Shown here in pieces: positions 18,075 through 26,193 of a DNA stretch of 64,000 nt. Source of the stretch: an uncultured Stenotrophomonas sp. (GTDB lineage: Bacteria; Pseudomonadota; Gammaproteobacteria; Xanthomonadales; Xanthomonadaceae). Both the position numbers and the translations under genes were made by a program. The notes below the pieces were generated by a model. That model had not been told where the DNA came from. It searched no databases and saw only the letters and a program-made list of their open reading frames with translations. The stretch's first letter is position 1, and every line of letters starts with the position of its first letter. Location of the stretch: assembly GCF_945952405.1 (NCBI RefSeq), contig NZ_CAMFIA010000004.1, positions 186,001 through 250,000 on the forward strand, written 5' to 3'.

Positions 18075-18113
18075 GGTCGGATCCCTTTCCCGTTGGGACA
18101 GGGATCCGACACC
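18075..18113. repeat. Dispersed palindrome with GGATCC arms, copy 2
   Basis: GGTCGGATCCCTTTCC and its near-complement pair around a short loop with one mismatch in the main stem. Same family as 2126-2161: both carry TCGGA/TCCGA and a CCCTTTCC stretch. It lies between two minus-strand genes. Confidence 0.75.
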
Positions 18114-18119
18114 GGACAA

Positions 18120-19448
18120 TCAGCGGTCGCGCGGCAGTTTCTTCTCTTCGCGCAGCACCCCGAACGCGGCCAGGGTCATCAGGCCGGCAACCACCACGCC
18201 ACCGATGAACACCACGTGCGAACCGAACAGGGACAGGCCCTTGTGCACCCAGGCGAAGCTCAGGTCCGCCCCCCGGTAGACCACGGTATCGATCGCCGCG
18301 CCGGCCTTGTAGCGCCACTGCCGGTCGACCCGGGTATAGATGGTTTCGCGTGCCGGCTTGGCCAGCGCGAATTCGCTGGCACGGGTCATCACCTGCACCA
18401 CCGCCACCATCAGCGGCATCGGCGAGGCCGCCAGCACCGAGAAGCCGATCAGGATCGCAAAGCCGGGAATCAACAGCGCCGGCGCGATGCCATGCCGCGA
18501 CAGCAGCCAGCGGGTCAGGCCAAGCTGCATCAACAGCGCCAGCGCATTCACCGCCAGGTCGATGCGCGAGAAGAACGCGGTGCTCGCCGCCGGATCGGTG
18601 AAGGCCGCCCGCACGATGCTGGCCTGCTGGTTGTACAGCAGGGTCCCCACGCCGACGCCGAACACCACCATGATCGCCAGCCAGCGCAGCAGCGGTTCGC
18701 GCACGATCAGCTTCAGGCCGTCGAGCACGCTGCCGCCCATCGGTTGCTCGCCTGACACCAGCTGCTGCGCCTGCTCGCGCAGCACCGCCCAGTGCCGCAG
18801 GCGCCAGATGCAGAACAGGCAGACCAGCAGGAAGCCGGCCGAGACCAGCATCAGGTTGGCGATGCCCACGCGCTGCACCAGCGCACTGGTGATGATCGGG
18901 CCAAGGAAGGCGCCGATGGTGCCGGCCGCGCCGATGTAGCCGTACCAGGCACGCGCCTGCGCGTTGGAGAACACGTCGGCCATGAAACTCCAGAACACCG
19001 CCACCGCGAACAGGTTGAAGACGGTGATCCAGAAGAAGAACGCCATGCCCCGGCCCGGCACGCCACTGTCGAACAGCACGTAGAAGCCCAGCAGGGTGAC
19101 GATGAAGAAGCCATAGAGCACCGGCAGGAACACCCGCCGCGGGAAGCGGCTGACCAGCCAGCCATACACCGGCTGCAGCACCAGCATGATCACGAACACG
19201 CAGGAGAACAGGAACTGCAGCACGAAGTCCTTCAGCGCGATGCCGTGGCTGTCGAACCAGGCGATCAGCACCGGCGGGAACACCGTTTCCAGGTCGGCTG
19301 AGGCGGCCATCGCCTCGCGCACCGGACGCAGCACGTAGTAGCCGCTGAGCAGGCAGAAGAAATACAGGAACGACCACCACAGTGCCGGCGACTCGCGCAG
19401 CGCCAGCGTCAGGCCGCGCAGTGGCCCCCTGCCCGGTACCGCACTCAC
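18120..19448 (-). CDS. MFS-type transporter resembling the NTP/NDP exchanger group
   Basis: 442 residues with about 12 membrane segments. The N-terminal FFCLLSGYYVLRPVREAMA is reminiscent of the YFILRPLRD-type motif of ADP/ATP translocase-like proteins, but the rest is a general major-facilitator pattern, including WYGYIGAAGTIGAFLGPIIT in the middle. The substrate cannot be told. Free-living xanthomonads have such proteins, so energy parasitism is not implied. It is read upstream of the DUF1304 gene. The AUG at 19448 is supported by start of the family pattern shortly after. Confidence 0.8.
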   Translation of the reverse strand: MSAVPGRGPLRGLTLALRESPALWWSFLYFFCLLSGYYVLRPVREAMAASADLETVFPPVLIAWFDSHGIALKDFVLQFLFSCVFVIMLVLQPVYGWLVSRFPRRVFLPVLYGFFIVTLLGFYVLFDSGVPGRGMAFFFWITVFNLFAVAVFWSFMADVFSNAQARAWYGYIGAAGTIGAFLGPIITSALVQRVGIANLMLVSAGFLLVCLFCIWRLRHWAVLREQAQQLVSGEQPMGGSVLDGLKLIVREPLLRWLAIMVVFGVGVGTLLYNQQASIVRAAFTDPAASTAFFSRIDLAVNALALLMQLGLTRWLLSRHGIAPALLIPGFAILIGFSVLAASPMPLMVAVVQVMTRASEFALAKPARETIYTRVDRQWRYKAGAAIDTVVYRGADLSFAWVHKGLSLFGSHVVFIGGVVVAGLMTLAAFGVLREEKKLPRDR

Positions 19449-19564
19449 GCGACGTCCCTCGCCAGAAGACGGCGGTTGGACAGCGGCATGGCAGGCTCCG
19501 GGGGCAGTGAAGCGCGTACGTTAGCCAATGCACTGCAACATCGCCAGCACGGGGCACACCTCGG

Positions 19565-19600
19565 ACTGCAATGCAGTGTCATGATCGGGCCGGATGACAC
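19565..19600. promoter_or_regulatory. Two overlapping palindromes between divergent genes
   Basis: ACTGCA-A-TGCAGT (19565-19577) and GTGTCAT / ATGACAC (19576-19582 and 19594-19600) are both perfect. They lie between the MFS gene and the serine hydrolase and could be operators for either. The rest of the gap 19449-19733 holds the promoter below. Confidence 0.4.
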
Positions 19601-19672
19601 GTTCCGATACACGCTTTCGGTGCGTCAAAATTCCAACTTTTTCAAATAGATGCGCATTCATCTTCGCTTTGT

Positions 19673-19702
19673 TTGTGCACAGGGGAAAAGCGGCGCTAGA
19701 AT
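19673..19702 (+). promoter_or_regulatory. Candidate promoter of the serine hydrolase gene
   Basis: TAGAAT (5 of 6) at 19697-19702 with a weak TTGTGC -35 at 19673-19678 and an 18-base spacer. The leader is about 25 bases long. Confidence 0.4.
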
Positions 19703-19733
19703 CGCCATCAGCAGTCGCGCACGGGTCCAACCG

Positions 19734-21134
19734 ATGAAAAAGAACAGCCTGCGTCGTCCGATCCGTTCGGCGGCCACCGGTTTGCTGGGCATGTTGATGC
19801 CCGTTGCCTTGTCCACCACCGCGCAGACCCCGCCACCGTTGCCGCCGCTGCCGGCCAACATCGAATCACCCGCTGCCGCTGCCGTCGCCCATACCCAGCC
19901 GGCGGCCTACCGCACCGGCCTGGTGCCGCATGTGCAGGCGCCCGCCGCAGGCTTCAACGTCGCCAACATCGAGTCGATGGCGCAGCAGCTCACCTATGGC
20001 GAGCGCGTGCCGGGCATGGCGGTGGCGATCGTGCAGGGCGGCCGCATCCTCAGCGCGCGCGGCTACGGCGTCACCGACGTCAACAACCCGCTGCCGGTCG
20101 ATGCCCACACCGTGTTCCGCCTGGCCTCGCTGTCCAAGGCATTCGCCGGCACCATGGCCGGCCTGCTGGTCAACGACGGCACCCTGCGCTGGGACAGCAA
20201 GGTCACCGACTACGTGCCGGGCTTCCGCCTGAACTCGCCGGAGGCCACCGATCGCCTGACCGTGGCCGACGTGCTCAGCCACCGCGTCGGCCTGCCCTAC
20301 AACGCCTACGACCGCGACATCGAAGGCAACGCCGAGTACTACGCACTGACCCAGAAGCTGGCCAACACCAGCCTGAAGTGCCTGCCGGGCGACTGCTACG
20401 CTTACCAGAACGTGGCCTTCAGCCTGATCGGCGATGTGGTCTATGCCGCCTCCGGCAGCTTCTACGAGCAGTCGGTCGAGCGCCGCATCTTCAAGCCGCT
20501 GGGCATGAACGATGCCAGCCTTGGCCTGGCCGGCATCCAGGCCAGTTCGCGCTGGGCACGCCCGCATGTGCGCAGCCGCAACGGCTGGGTGTCGCTGACG
20601 CCGAAGCCGACCTACTACCGCGTCGCCCCGGCTGCGGGCGTCAATGCCAGTGCCAGCGACATGGCGCAGTGGCTGCTGGCCCATACCGGGCACCGCCCCG
20701 ATGTACTGCCGGCACCGCTGCTGGCGACCCTGCACTCCAGCCTGATCAACACCCCCGGCGAGATGCGTTCGGGCTGGCGCCGCGAGCGCCTGCACTCGGC
20801 CGGCTACGCGCTGGGCTGGCGCACCTTCGACTACGCCGGCCACGACGTGGTGTTCCATGCCGGTGCCGTGCAGGGCTATCGCGGGCTGGTCGCCCTGGTG
20901 CCGGAACGCGACCTCGGCATCGCCATCCTGTGGAACGGCGAAAGCGGCCTGCCCAGCGGCCTGCTGCCGACCGTGCTCGATTCCGCGCTCGGCCTGCCGG
21001 CACAGCGCTGGCTGGACGTGGACACCGACTTCGGCGGTGACAACCTGATGGCCGAGGGTGCAAGCCCGGCACAGCAGGACAAGCGCAAGGGCAAGGGTGC
21101 CTCGGGCAACCGCGCCGTGGCTTCGCCGCGCTGA
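19734..21134 (+). CDS. Class-C beta-lactamase-fold serine hydrolase
   Basis: 466 residues from the ATG at 19734, which opens a secretion-type N-terminus (MKKNSLRRPIRSAATGLLGML). The penicillin-binding-like motifs are present: S132-L-S-K135 as the nucleophile motif, Y224-Q-N226 as the second, and HAG near residue 374 in place of KTG, as in many esterase or peptidase members. A proline-rich linker (TPPPLPPLPAN) follows the leader. It is probably periplasmic and may be an esterase or D-aminopeptidase; nothing in the sequence specifically supports resistance to beta-lactams. The C-terminus is basic and low-complexity. A strong terminator follows. Confidence 0.88.
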   Translation: MKKNSLRRPIRSAATGLLGMLMPVALSTTAQTPPPLPPLPANIESPAAAAVAHTQPAAYRTGLVPHVQAPAAGFNVANIESMAQQLTYGERVPGMAVAIVQGGRILSARGYGVTDVNNPLPVDAHTVFRLASLSKAFAGTMAGLLVNDGTLRWDSKVTDYVPGFRLNSPEATDRLTVADVLSHRVGLPYNAYDRDIEGNAEYYALTQKLANTSLKCLPGDCYAYQNVAFSLIGDVVYAASGSFYEQSVERRIFKPLGMNDASLGLAGIQASSRWARPHVRSRNGWVSLTPKPTYYRVAPAAGVNASASDMAQWLLAHTGHRPDVLPAPLLATLHSSLINTPGEMRSGWRRERLHSAGYALGWRTFDYAGHDVVFHAGAVQGYRGLVALVPERDLGIAILWNGESGLPSGLLPTVLDSALGLPAQRWLDVDTDFGGDNLMAEGASPAQQDKRKGKGASGNRAVASPR

Positions 21135-21159
21135 CCTGGCGGACTCGACCGTGTGTGCG

Positions 21160-21190
21160 AAGGGCGGCCTGCGGGCCGCCCTTTCTGTTT
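21160..21190 (+). terminator. Terminator of the serine hydrolase gene
   Basis: AAGGGCGGCC pairs with GGCCGCCCTT (21160-21169, 21174-21183), followed by TTCTGTTT. It begins 26 bases past the stop. Confidence 0.8.
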
Positions 21191-21196
21191 GCAGGT

Positions 21197-21223
21197 GTGG
21201 AGTCGAGCATGGCTCGACTCCAC
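21197..21223. repeat. SMAG-related palindrome
   Basis: GTGGAGTCGAGC and GCTCGACTCCAC pair perfectly over 12 bases around ATG. It resembles SMAG units but has GTGG in place of GTAG. It lies between convergent genes. Confidence 0.6.
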
Positions 21224-21233
21224 GAATGCCGGG

Positions 21234-21992
21234 CTAATGCGCGAAGTAGTGCATGCCGCCATCCACCGGGATCACCGCACCGGTGATGTAGCCGGCCAAG
21301 GGCGAGGCCAGGAAGGCCACCAGCGGCGCCACCTCCTCCGGATCACCAAAGCGCCCGATCGGAATGTTGCGTTCAATGAACTCACGCCGGCTTTCCTCGG
21401 TGGGATGCAGCCGGTCCCGGATCTGCGCACTGTTGATGCGTCCTGGCGCGATCGCATTGACCGTGATGCCCTGAGAGGCCAGCGCCGACGACAGCCCTTT
21501 GCTCCACAGATGCAACGCCGCCTTCGCCGCCGTGGCAGCATTCACCGCGCGCGGCTCCATCGAACCGCTGAGGTTGATCACCCGCCCCCAGCCCTGCGCC
21601 TGCATCGCCGGCAGCAGTGCCTGGGTCAGGCGTCGTGCCGCAGAGAAGTTCAAGGCCATGGCTTCCTCCCAGACCTCGTCCCCCGCATCCACCGTGGTCG
21701 GCCGGCCTCCTCCAGCCGCATTGACCAGGATGTCGACACGCGTCAGTGCCGCCGAGGCTGCATCCGCAATGTGGCGTACCTGCTCCGCATCGGTGACGTC
21801 GCCCAGCAGGACGATCGGTGCCGGCGCGCCTGCAGATTCGATCTCCGCCGCCAGCGCATGCAGCGGCTCGGCACGCCGTGCGCTGATCGCCATGCGTACT
21901 CCCTGTGCCGCCAGCAGCCTGGCCACACCGGCACCGATACCACTACCGGCCCCGGTGACCAATGCGGTACGCCCTTCAAGACCCAGATCCAT
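21234..21992 (-). CDS. Short-chain dehydrogenase/reductase, atypical catalytic site
   Basis: 252 residues from the ATG at 21992. The Rossmann glycine motif TGAGSGIG, an NAAGG stretch and the C-terminal GAVIPVDGG show an SDR of the FabG-like group. The catalytic tyrosine, normally Tyr-x-x-x-Lys, is missing: the lysine of NAATAAKAAL is preceded by Ala four residues earlier, although a Ser (INLSGS) is present. This fits the divergent SDR subgroups without the full tetrad; enzymatic activity is uncertain. Divergent from the LysR regulator, which is probably its controller. Confidence 0.88.
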   Translation of the reverse strand: MDLGLEGRTALVTGAGSGIGAGVARLLAAQGVRMAISARRAEPLHALAAEIESAGAPAPIVLLGDVTDAEQVRHIADAASAALTRVDILVNAAGGGRPTTVDAGDEVWEEAMALNFSAARRLTQALLPAMQAQGWGRVINLSGSMEPRAVNAATAAKAALHLWSKGLSSALASQGITVNAIAPGRINSAQIRDRLHPTEESRREFIERNIPIGRFGDPEEVAPLVAFLASPLAGYITGAVIPVDGGMHYFAH

Positions 21993-22106
21993 GATGTTCT
22001 CCCAATCCGCCAGCCGGTACATCCGGCCCGTGCCCTGCATGCTGTTTGATCACTCCTGATTGATAAACTCCACGCAGGTTTCAGCATTCAACACCTGGGG
22101 TGTCAG
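21993..22106. promoter_or_regulatory. Divergent control region of the SDR and LysR genes
   Basis: 114 bases between two diverging genes. It holds an AT-rich imperfect dyad, GTTTGATCA (22044-22052) and TTGATAAAC (22060-22068), in the place where LysR proteins usually bind. No strict T-N11-A box could be assigned. Confidence 0.3.
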
Positions 22107-23000
22107 ATGAACCTGCTGGAGAGCATGCAGGTCTACGTGCTGATCGTGGACAAGGGCAGCCTCAGCGCTGCGGCGGCGGCAATGGATATCTCGGCGACGA
22201 TGGCCGGCAAGCACCTGCGTGCGCTGGAAGCACGGCTGGGGATGCAGCTGTTGAGCCGCACCACCCGGCGCCAGCACATGACGCCCTTCGGCGAGGACTA
22301 CTACACCCGCTGCCGGGAGATCCTGCGGCTGGTGGAAGAAACGGACGCGCAGGCGCAGCACCAGCAGCTGGCGCCGGCCGGCACCCTGCGCATCAGCGCA
22401 CCGGTCATCTTCGGCACCCATGCGCTGGTGCCAGCGCTGGCGGATTACATGGCGCACTACCCCGAGGTCCGTGTCGAAGCCACGCTGACCGATCGCGTGG
22501 TGGACCTGGCCGAAGAGGGCTTCGAAGCGGCACTACGCATCGGCACGTTGGCTGACAGCAGCACGCTGGTCGCACGCGCACTGACGCCGTACCGCCTGAT
22601 GATGTGCGCCTCGCCGGCGTACCTGGCCAGTCATGGCACGCCACGCAGCCTGCAGGACCTCGCCCTGCATCAATGCCTGTCCTTCGAGCCCAGCGCACTC
22701 GCACAGTGGCTGCAGGCCGATGTTGGCGGGCTCGAGCGTGCGCCCGGCGGCCGGCTGCAGATCAACAACGGCGAAGCGCTGCGTGCGGCGGCGCTGCATG
22801 GGCTGGGCATCGTGCTGCAATCGGCACTGCTGCTGGCTGCCGACGTCGACGCCGGGCGCCTGGTGCAGCTGTTCCCGGAACACGGCCAGACCGGTCGACC
22901 GATGCACGTGGTCTACGCCCACGAGCGCTACCACTCGACCCGCCTGCGCAGCTTCCTGGACTTCCTGGTGGAGCGCTTTCCACCGGCGCCGCACCGCTAG
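22107..23000 (+). CDS. LysR-family transcription regulator
   Basis: 297 residues. The N-terminal winged helix-turn-helix is standard (SLSAAAAAMDISATMAGKHLRALEARLGMQLLSRTTRR in outline, residues about 18-55), followed by a substrate-binding domain with the usual GTLRISAP linker. Divergent from the SDR gene, so regulation of that gene and of itself is the simplest reading. The effector is unknown. The 3' end faces the H1-like gene, with a SMAG unit and a terminator between them. Confidence 0.93.
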   Translation: MNLLESMQVYVLIVDKGSLSAAAAAMDISATMAGKHLRALEARLGMQLLSRTTRRQHMTPFGEDYYTRCREILRLVEETDAQAQHQQLAPAGTLRISAPVIFGTHALVPALADYMAHYPEVRVEATLTDRVVDLAEEGFEAALRIGTLADSSTLVARALTPYRLMMCASPAYLASHGTPRSLQDLALHQCLSFEPSALAQWLQADVGGLERAPGGRLQINNGEALRAAALHGLGIVLQSALLLAADVDAGRLVQLFPEHGQTGRPMHVVYAHERYHSTRLRSFLDFLVERFPPAPHR

Positions 23001-23019
23001 CGTCGACCGCCGGAGAAAC

Positions 23020-23042
23020 AGTCGAGCCTGGCTTGACTCTAC
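23020..23042 (-). repeat. Degenerate SMAG unit
   Basis: Read on the minus strand it begins GTAGAGTCAAGC and closes as GCTCGACT, with one mismatch in the stem. Confidence 0.5.
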
Positions 23043-23053
23043 AAACGGCCCAT

Positions 23054-23095
23054 AAAAAAACCCCCTCCCCGCTGGGCAGCCGGGGAAGGGGGTTT
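23054..23095 (-). terminator. Terminator of the H1-like gene
   Basis: A C-rich and a G-rich arm pair in a long stem, followed on the minus strand by a run of seven T (23054-23060). It could also slow transcription coming from the LysR side. Confidence 0.85.
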
Positions 23096-23119
23096 CAGGA
23101 TGCGGCTATCGGGAAGTAC

Positions 23120-23638
23120 TTAGATCAGCGGCGCCGGGGTTGCCGGCAGAGCGACCGGAGCGGCCTTCTTCTTGCGGGCGGCCGGCTTGCGCTTGGCAAC
23201 CTTCTTCGCTGCCTTCTTCGGGGCAGCCTTCTTGGTGGCCTTCTTCGCGGTCTTCTTCACTGCCTTCTTGGCGGTCTTCTTGACGGCCTTCTTGGCAGTC
23301 GCCTTCTTCGCGACCTTCTTGGCCGGCTTGCGGGCCGTGGCCTTCTTGGCAGTCTTCTTGGTGGCCTTCTTGGCTACCTTCTTGACGGCCTTCTTCGCGG
23401 TCTTCTTGACGGCCTTCTTGGCAGCGGACTTCTTGGCTACCTTCTTCGCCGCCTTCTTCACTGCCTTCTTCGCAGTGGTCTTCTTGGCGACCTTCTTCGC
23501 AGCCTTCTTCACTGCCTTCTTGGCGGTTGCCTTCTTCGCGACCTTCTTCACTGCCTTCTTGGCAGCGGCCTTCTTCGCGACCTTCTTCACCGCTTTCTTG
23601 GCGGCGGGCTTCTTCTTCGCAGCTTTCTTGGTTGCCAT
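23120..23638 (-). CDS. Lysine-rich histone H1-like protein
   Basis: 172 residues from the ATG at 23638, composed almost only of Lys, Ala, Thr, Val and Pro in repeats such as AKKAVKK and VAKKA, with a short neutral tail (APVALPATPAPLI). This is the AlgP/HctB-like, histone H1 C-terminal type, expected to bind DNA without sequence preference through its charge. The repeated coding sequence (CTTCTT on the plus strand) makes it prone to length changes by slippage. A GAGGAG ribosome site lies 7 bases before the start. It is driven by a strong promoter at 23924-23952 and has a long leader. Confidence 0.9.
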   Translation of the reverse strand: MATKKAAKKKPAAKKAVKKVAKKAAAKKAVKKVAKKATAKKAVKKAAKKVAKKTTAKKAVKKAAKKVAKKSAAKKAVKKTAKKAVKKVAKKATKKTAKKATARKPAKKVAKKATAKKAVKKTAKKAVKKTAKKATKKAAPKKAAKKVAKRKPAARKKKAAPVALPATPAPLI

Positions 23639-23923
23639 GGGATGGCTCCTCGTCAGTGATAGGGAGTTGAAACGCCCAGGTGGATCAAACCCGCGGGTGC
23701 TGCGTGCGGGGACCGCCGGCGCGTCAGGCGCGCCGTTACGGATGCGGCAATGCCCGCCTCGATCGGCGGAGCGGGCATCGGAACGGGAGTTGCCTTGCAT
23801 TTCTCCGGGGGAAGCGGGGCCATGTCCACCGTCAGCAGGATCGCGGTGGTCTTGAAGGGGCTGCTTCGCATCGGACGATTGATTCTGCGCACTCGGTTGG
23901 GCAGGCAAGGTCTGCTGAGGCGA

Positions 23924-23952
23924 AACCTAATCACGGTTTTTTTTACTGTCAA
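23924..23952 (-). promoter_or_regulatory. Strong promoter of the H1-like gene
   Basis: A perfect TTGACA (23947-23952 on the minus strand) lies 17 bases from TAGGTT (23924-23929), with an A-rich spacer. Transcription should start near 23917, giving a leader of about 279 bases. An open frame of 72 codons (23871-23653) lies in this leader but has no ribosome site. The gene-free stretch 23639-24415 otherwise holds the motifs listed next. Confidence 0.65.
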
Positions 23953-23960
23953 CAACCCCC

Positions 23961-23980
23961 GCGAAAAATTTTCACATCCG
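23961..23980 (-). repeat. GCGAAAANTTTTCACATCCG motif, copy next to the promoter
   Basis: Twenty bases, nine bases upstream of the -35 box of the H1-like promoter. A copy with one difference lies at 24209-24228. The core GAAAAATTTTC is a palindrome. It may be an activator site or an UP-like element. Confidence 0.6.
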
Positions 23981-24153
23981 CGCCATCCCGGACGCCGCCC
24001 GCGCCACCGCCGTGCGCGTCCGGCAACGACCATTGAAGCGGCGCGCACGCCGGTCGCATGCGACGACGCCGATGCGCACTACGAACAAAAAACACTTGAA
24101 ATAAGCACTCTGCGCAGATAGGCACATGTTCCGGACAACAGCGCACGTGCATC

Positions 24154-24169
24154 GCCGGTGGTCACCGGC
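24154..24169. repeat. 16-base perfect palindrome in the gap before gcvH
   Basis: GCCGGTG and CACCGGC around a two-base centre, between the two GCGAAAA motifs. Function unknown. Confidence 0.4.
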
Positions 24170-24208
24170 AGCGTCGCCAACGCCAGCACAACGGGGCCGC
24201 AACGGGGG

Positions 24209-24228
24209 GCGAAAAGTTTTCACATCCG
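24209..24228 (-). repeat. GCGAAAANTTTTCACATCCG motif, distal copy
   Basis: Identical in 19 of 20 bases to 23961-23980 and in the same orientation, 248 bases away. No TTGACA follows it. Confidence 0.6.
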
Positions 24229-24361
24229 ATCGCTTCGGCGCGGGGTGGAAACGCGGATTTGCGCAAAACTGCGCATGCCCGTCGGCACCGTTTGCGGGTT
24301 CGCTGATACCGCGCCAAGGGTGTGCAGCGAACCCAGCGTCATGAGTCCGGCGCGCGTGCGG

Positions 24362-24392
24362 CAAAACAAAAACGGCCACCCGAAGGTGGCCG
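24362..24392 (-). terminator. Terminator of gcvH
   Basis: CGGCCACC and GGTGGCCG pair around CGAA (24373-24392); on the minus strand the stem is followed by TTTTTGTTTTG. It begins 24 bases past the gcvH stop. Confidence 0.9.
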
Positions 24393-24415
24393 TGTCCGAA
24401 CCGGGAAACGACGAC

Positions 24416-24811
24416 TCAGTGGTCGTCGTTCTCCAGGGCTTCGGCGTACGCGTCCGGGTCCAGCAGTTCGTTGACCTCTTCGGCGTTGCTCAGTTCGACC
24501 ACGAACATCCAGCCTTCGCCGTAGGCATCTTCGTTGATGGTTTCCGGCTTGTCGGACAGGGCCGAGTTGACCTCGACGACCTTGCCGCTGATCGGGCTGT
24601 AGACGTCAGAGGCGGCCTTCACCGACTCGACGACGGCGATCTGCTCGCCGGCCTTGGCGTCGGCGCCGACTTCCGGCAGTTCGACGTAGACCAGGTCACC
24701 CAGCAGGCCCTGGGCGTGGTCGGAAATACCGACGGTGACGCGGCCATTGCCTTCGACACGGGCCCACTCATGGGACTTGAGGAACTTGAGGTCGCCGGGG
24801 ATCTCGCTCAT
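24416..24811 (-). CDS. gcvH: Glycine cleavage system H protein
   Basis: 131 residues, the usual size. The small carrier that moves the aminomethyl group between the P, T and L proteins of glycine cleavage. The lipoylated lysine is K65 in VESVKAASD, in the expected biotinyl/lipoyl fold. It lies 93 bases downstream of gcvT on the same strand, so they probably form one transcript. gcvP is not in the window. A strong terminator follows. Confidence 0.97.
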   Translation of the reverse strand: MSEIPGDLKFLKSHEWARVEGNGRVTVGISDHAQGLLGDLVYVELPEVGADAKAGEQIAVVESVKAASDVYSPISGKVVEVNSALSDKPETINEDAYGEGWMFVVELSNAEEVNELLDPDAYAEALENDDH

Positions 24812-24904
24812 GGGACTGCTCCAGAGATATGCAGGGGTGGAAAAAACGGGGCTAGTGTAACCAACCGGCCGCCACTGCTGTCAGTGACGACCGGCAGTTT
24901 CGGA

Positions 24905-26017
24905 TCAGGCGTCGGCGAGCACGCCGGGCTGGGCCTGGCCTTCGCGCACGAACGGGAACTTGACCACGCGCACCGGCACCTGCCGGCCGCGGATGTCGAC
25001 GCTGACCTCGCCGAGTTCACCGGCCGGTACGCGGGCGAAGGCGATGCCCTTGGCCAGGGTCGGCGAGAAGGTGCCGGACAGGATCTCGCCCTGGCCGCTG
25101 GCGGTGGTGACTGCCTGGCCGTGGCGCAGCACGCCCTTCTCGTCCATCACCAGGCCGATCATCTGGCGCGCGGTGCCGGCGCTCTTCTGCGCCTCCAGCA
25201 CGTCACGACCAATGAAGTCACGGCCTTCGTCCAGCGACACGGTCCAGGCCAGCGCCGCTTCATACGGGCTGATCGCTTCGTCCATGTCCTGGCCGTACAG
25301 GTTCATGCCCGCTTCCAGGCGAAGGGTGTCGCGCGCACCGAGGCCGGCCGGCTTCACGCCTGCCGCCAGCAGGCGGTTCCAGAACCCGACCACGGCATCC
25401 TGCGGCAGCAGGATCTCGAAACCATCCTCGCCGGTGTATCCGGTACGGGCGACGAACAGCTCGATGCCCTCATCGGACTGCACCTGCAGGGCGGCGAAGC
25501 GGCCGAGCTTGGCCAGCGCTTCACGGTCAGCCTCGCGGGCCAGGCCGATCACGATGTCGCGTGCCTGCGGTCCCTGCACGGCAAGGATGGCCAGGTCCGG
25601 GCGCTGCTCGACGCTGACGCCGAACGGTGCGGCCTGCTCACGCAGCCAGGCCAGGTCCTTCTCGCGGGTGGAGGCATTGACCACCATGCGGAAGAAGTCG
25701 TCGCCCAGGTAGTAGACGATCAGGTCGTCGATGACGCCACCGCGCGGATTCAGCATGCACGAGTACAGCGCCTTGCCGACCACCTTCAGCTTGTCCACCG
25801 AATTGGCCAGCAGGCGGCGCAGGAACGGCTTGACCTGATCGCCGCGCAGGTCGACAACGGTCATGTGGCTGACGTCGAACACACCCGACTCGCGACGCAC
25901 CAGGTGATGCTCGTCGAGCTGCGAGCCGTAGTGGATGGGCATGTCCCAACCCCCGAAATCGACCATCTTGGCGCCAAGGGCGCGGTGGGTATCGTTGAGC
26001 AGCGTCTTCTGGGTCAT
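24905..26017 (-). CDS. gcvT: Glycine cleavage system T protein (aminomethyltransferase)
   Basis: 370 residues from the ATG at 26017 ([27 protein letters not shown]). It transfers the methylene group from the aminomethyl-lipoyl H protein to tetrahydrofolate and releases ammonia. Conserved blocks are present: [33 protein letters not shown] and [22 protein letters not shown]-rich upstream extension of nine codons exists but is not conserved. A GATAAT -10-like box lies 36 bases upstream. I see no glycine riboswitch in the leader. Confidence 0.97.
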   Translation of the reverse strand: MTQKTLLNDTHRALGAKMVDFGGWDMPIHYGSQLDEHHLVRRESGVFDVSHMTVVDLRGDQVKPFLRRLLANSVDKLKVVGKALYSCMLNPRGGVIDDLIVYYLGDDFFRMVVNASTREKDLAWLREQAAPFGVSVEQRPDLAILAVQGPQARDIVIGLAREADREALAKLGRFAALQVQSDEGIELFVARTGYTGEDGFEILLPQDAVVGFWNRLLAAGVKPAGLGARDTLRLEAGMNLYGQDMDEAISPYEAALAWTVSLDEGRDFIGRDVLEAQKSAGTARQMIGLVMDEKGVLRHGQAVTTASGQGEILSGTFSPTLAKGIAFARVPAGELGEVSVDIRGRQVPVRVVKFPFVREGQAQPGVLADA

Positions 26018-26052
26018 GACCGGGTCCGGCAGCAGAGGAAACAAGAACGCGC

Positions 26053-26058
26053 ATTATC
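26053..26058 (-). promoter_or_regulatory. Candidate -10 box for gcvT
   Basis: Minus-strand GATAAT, 36 bases before the ATG; no good -35 hexamer. The remaining gap to 26193 has no visible riboswitch structure. Confidence 0.3.
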
Positions 26059-26193
26059 CCAGATCGGTCGCCCGCAGGCGTGCCGCAGCGCAGCGGCGAC
26101 CTGCACTGGAAACCCACGAGATGCGCAACCATCGCCGGCGGCGGCCGCAGAAACTGCGGCGCGCGCCGGACACAGGCCCGACCCACGGTACCC

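Noticed and set aside
19734..21134. True AmpC resistance enzyme
   Set aside because: SxxK and YxN are present, but KTG is replaced by HAG and the N-terminal linker and tail differ; esterase or peptidase-like members fit as well, and no AmpR gene adjoins.
23120..23638. CRISPR-like or satellite repeat array
   Set aside because: The repeated CTTCTT units are codons of a Lys-rich protein in one frame, with promoter, ribosome site and terminator; there are no spacers.
23653..23871. Possible leader peptide upstream of the H1-like gene
   Set aside because: No Shine-Dalgarno sequence and no attenuator-like codon run; kept only as a remark on the leader.
23750..24121. Plus-strand frame with a basic, hydrophobic-looking middle in the gap before gcvH
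   Set aside because: It crosses the strong minus-strand promoter of the H1-like gene, has no ribosome site and no recognisable family.
26018..26193. Glycine riboswitch before gcvT
   Set aside because: The leader from the likely -10 to the ATG is only about 30 bases and shows none of the conserved riboswitch blocks.
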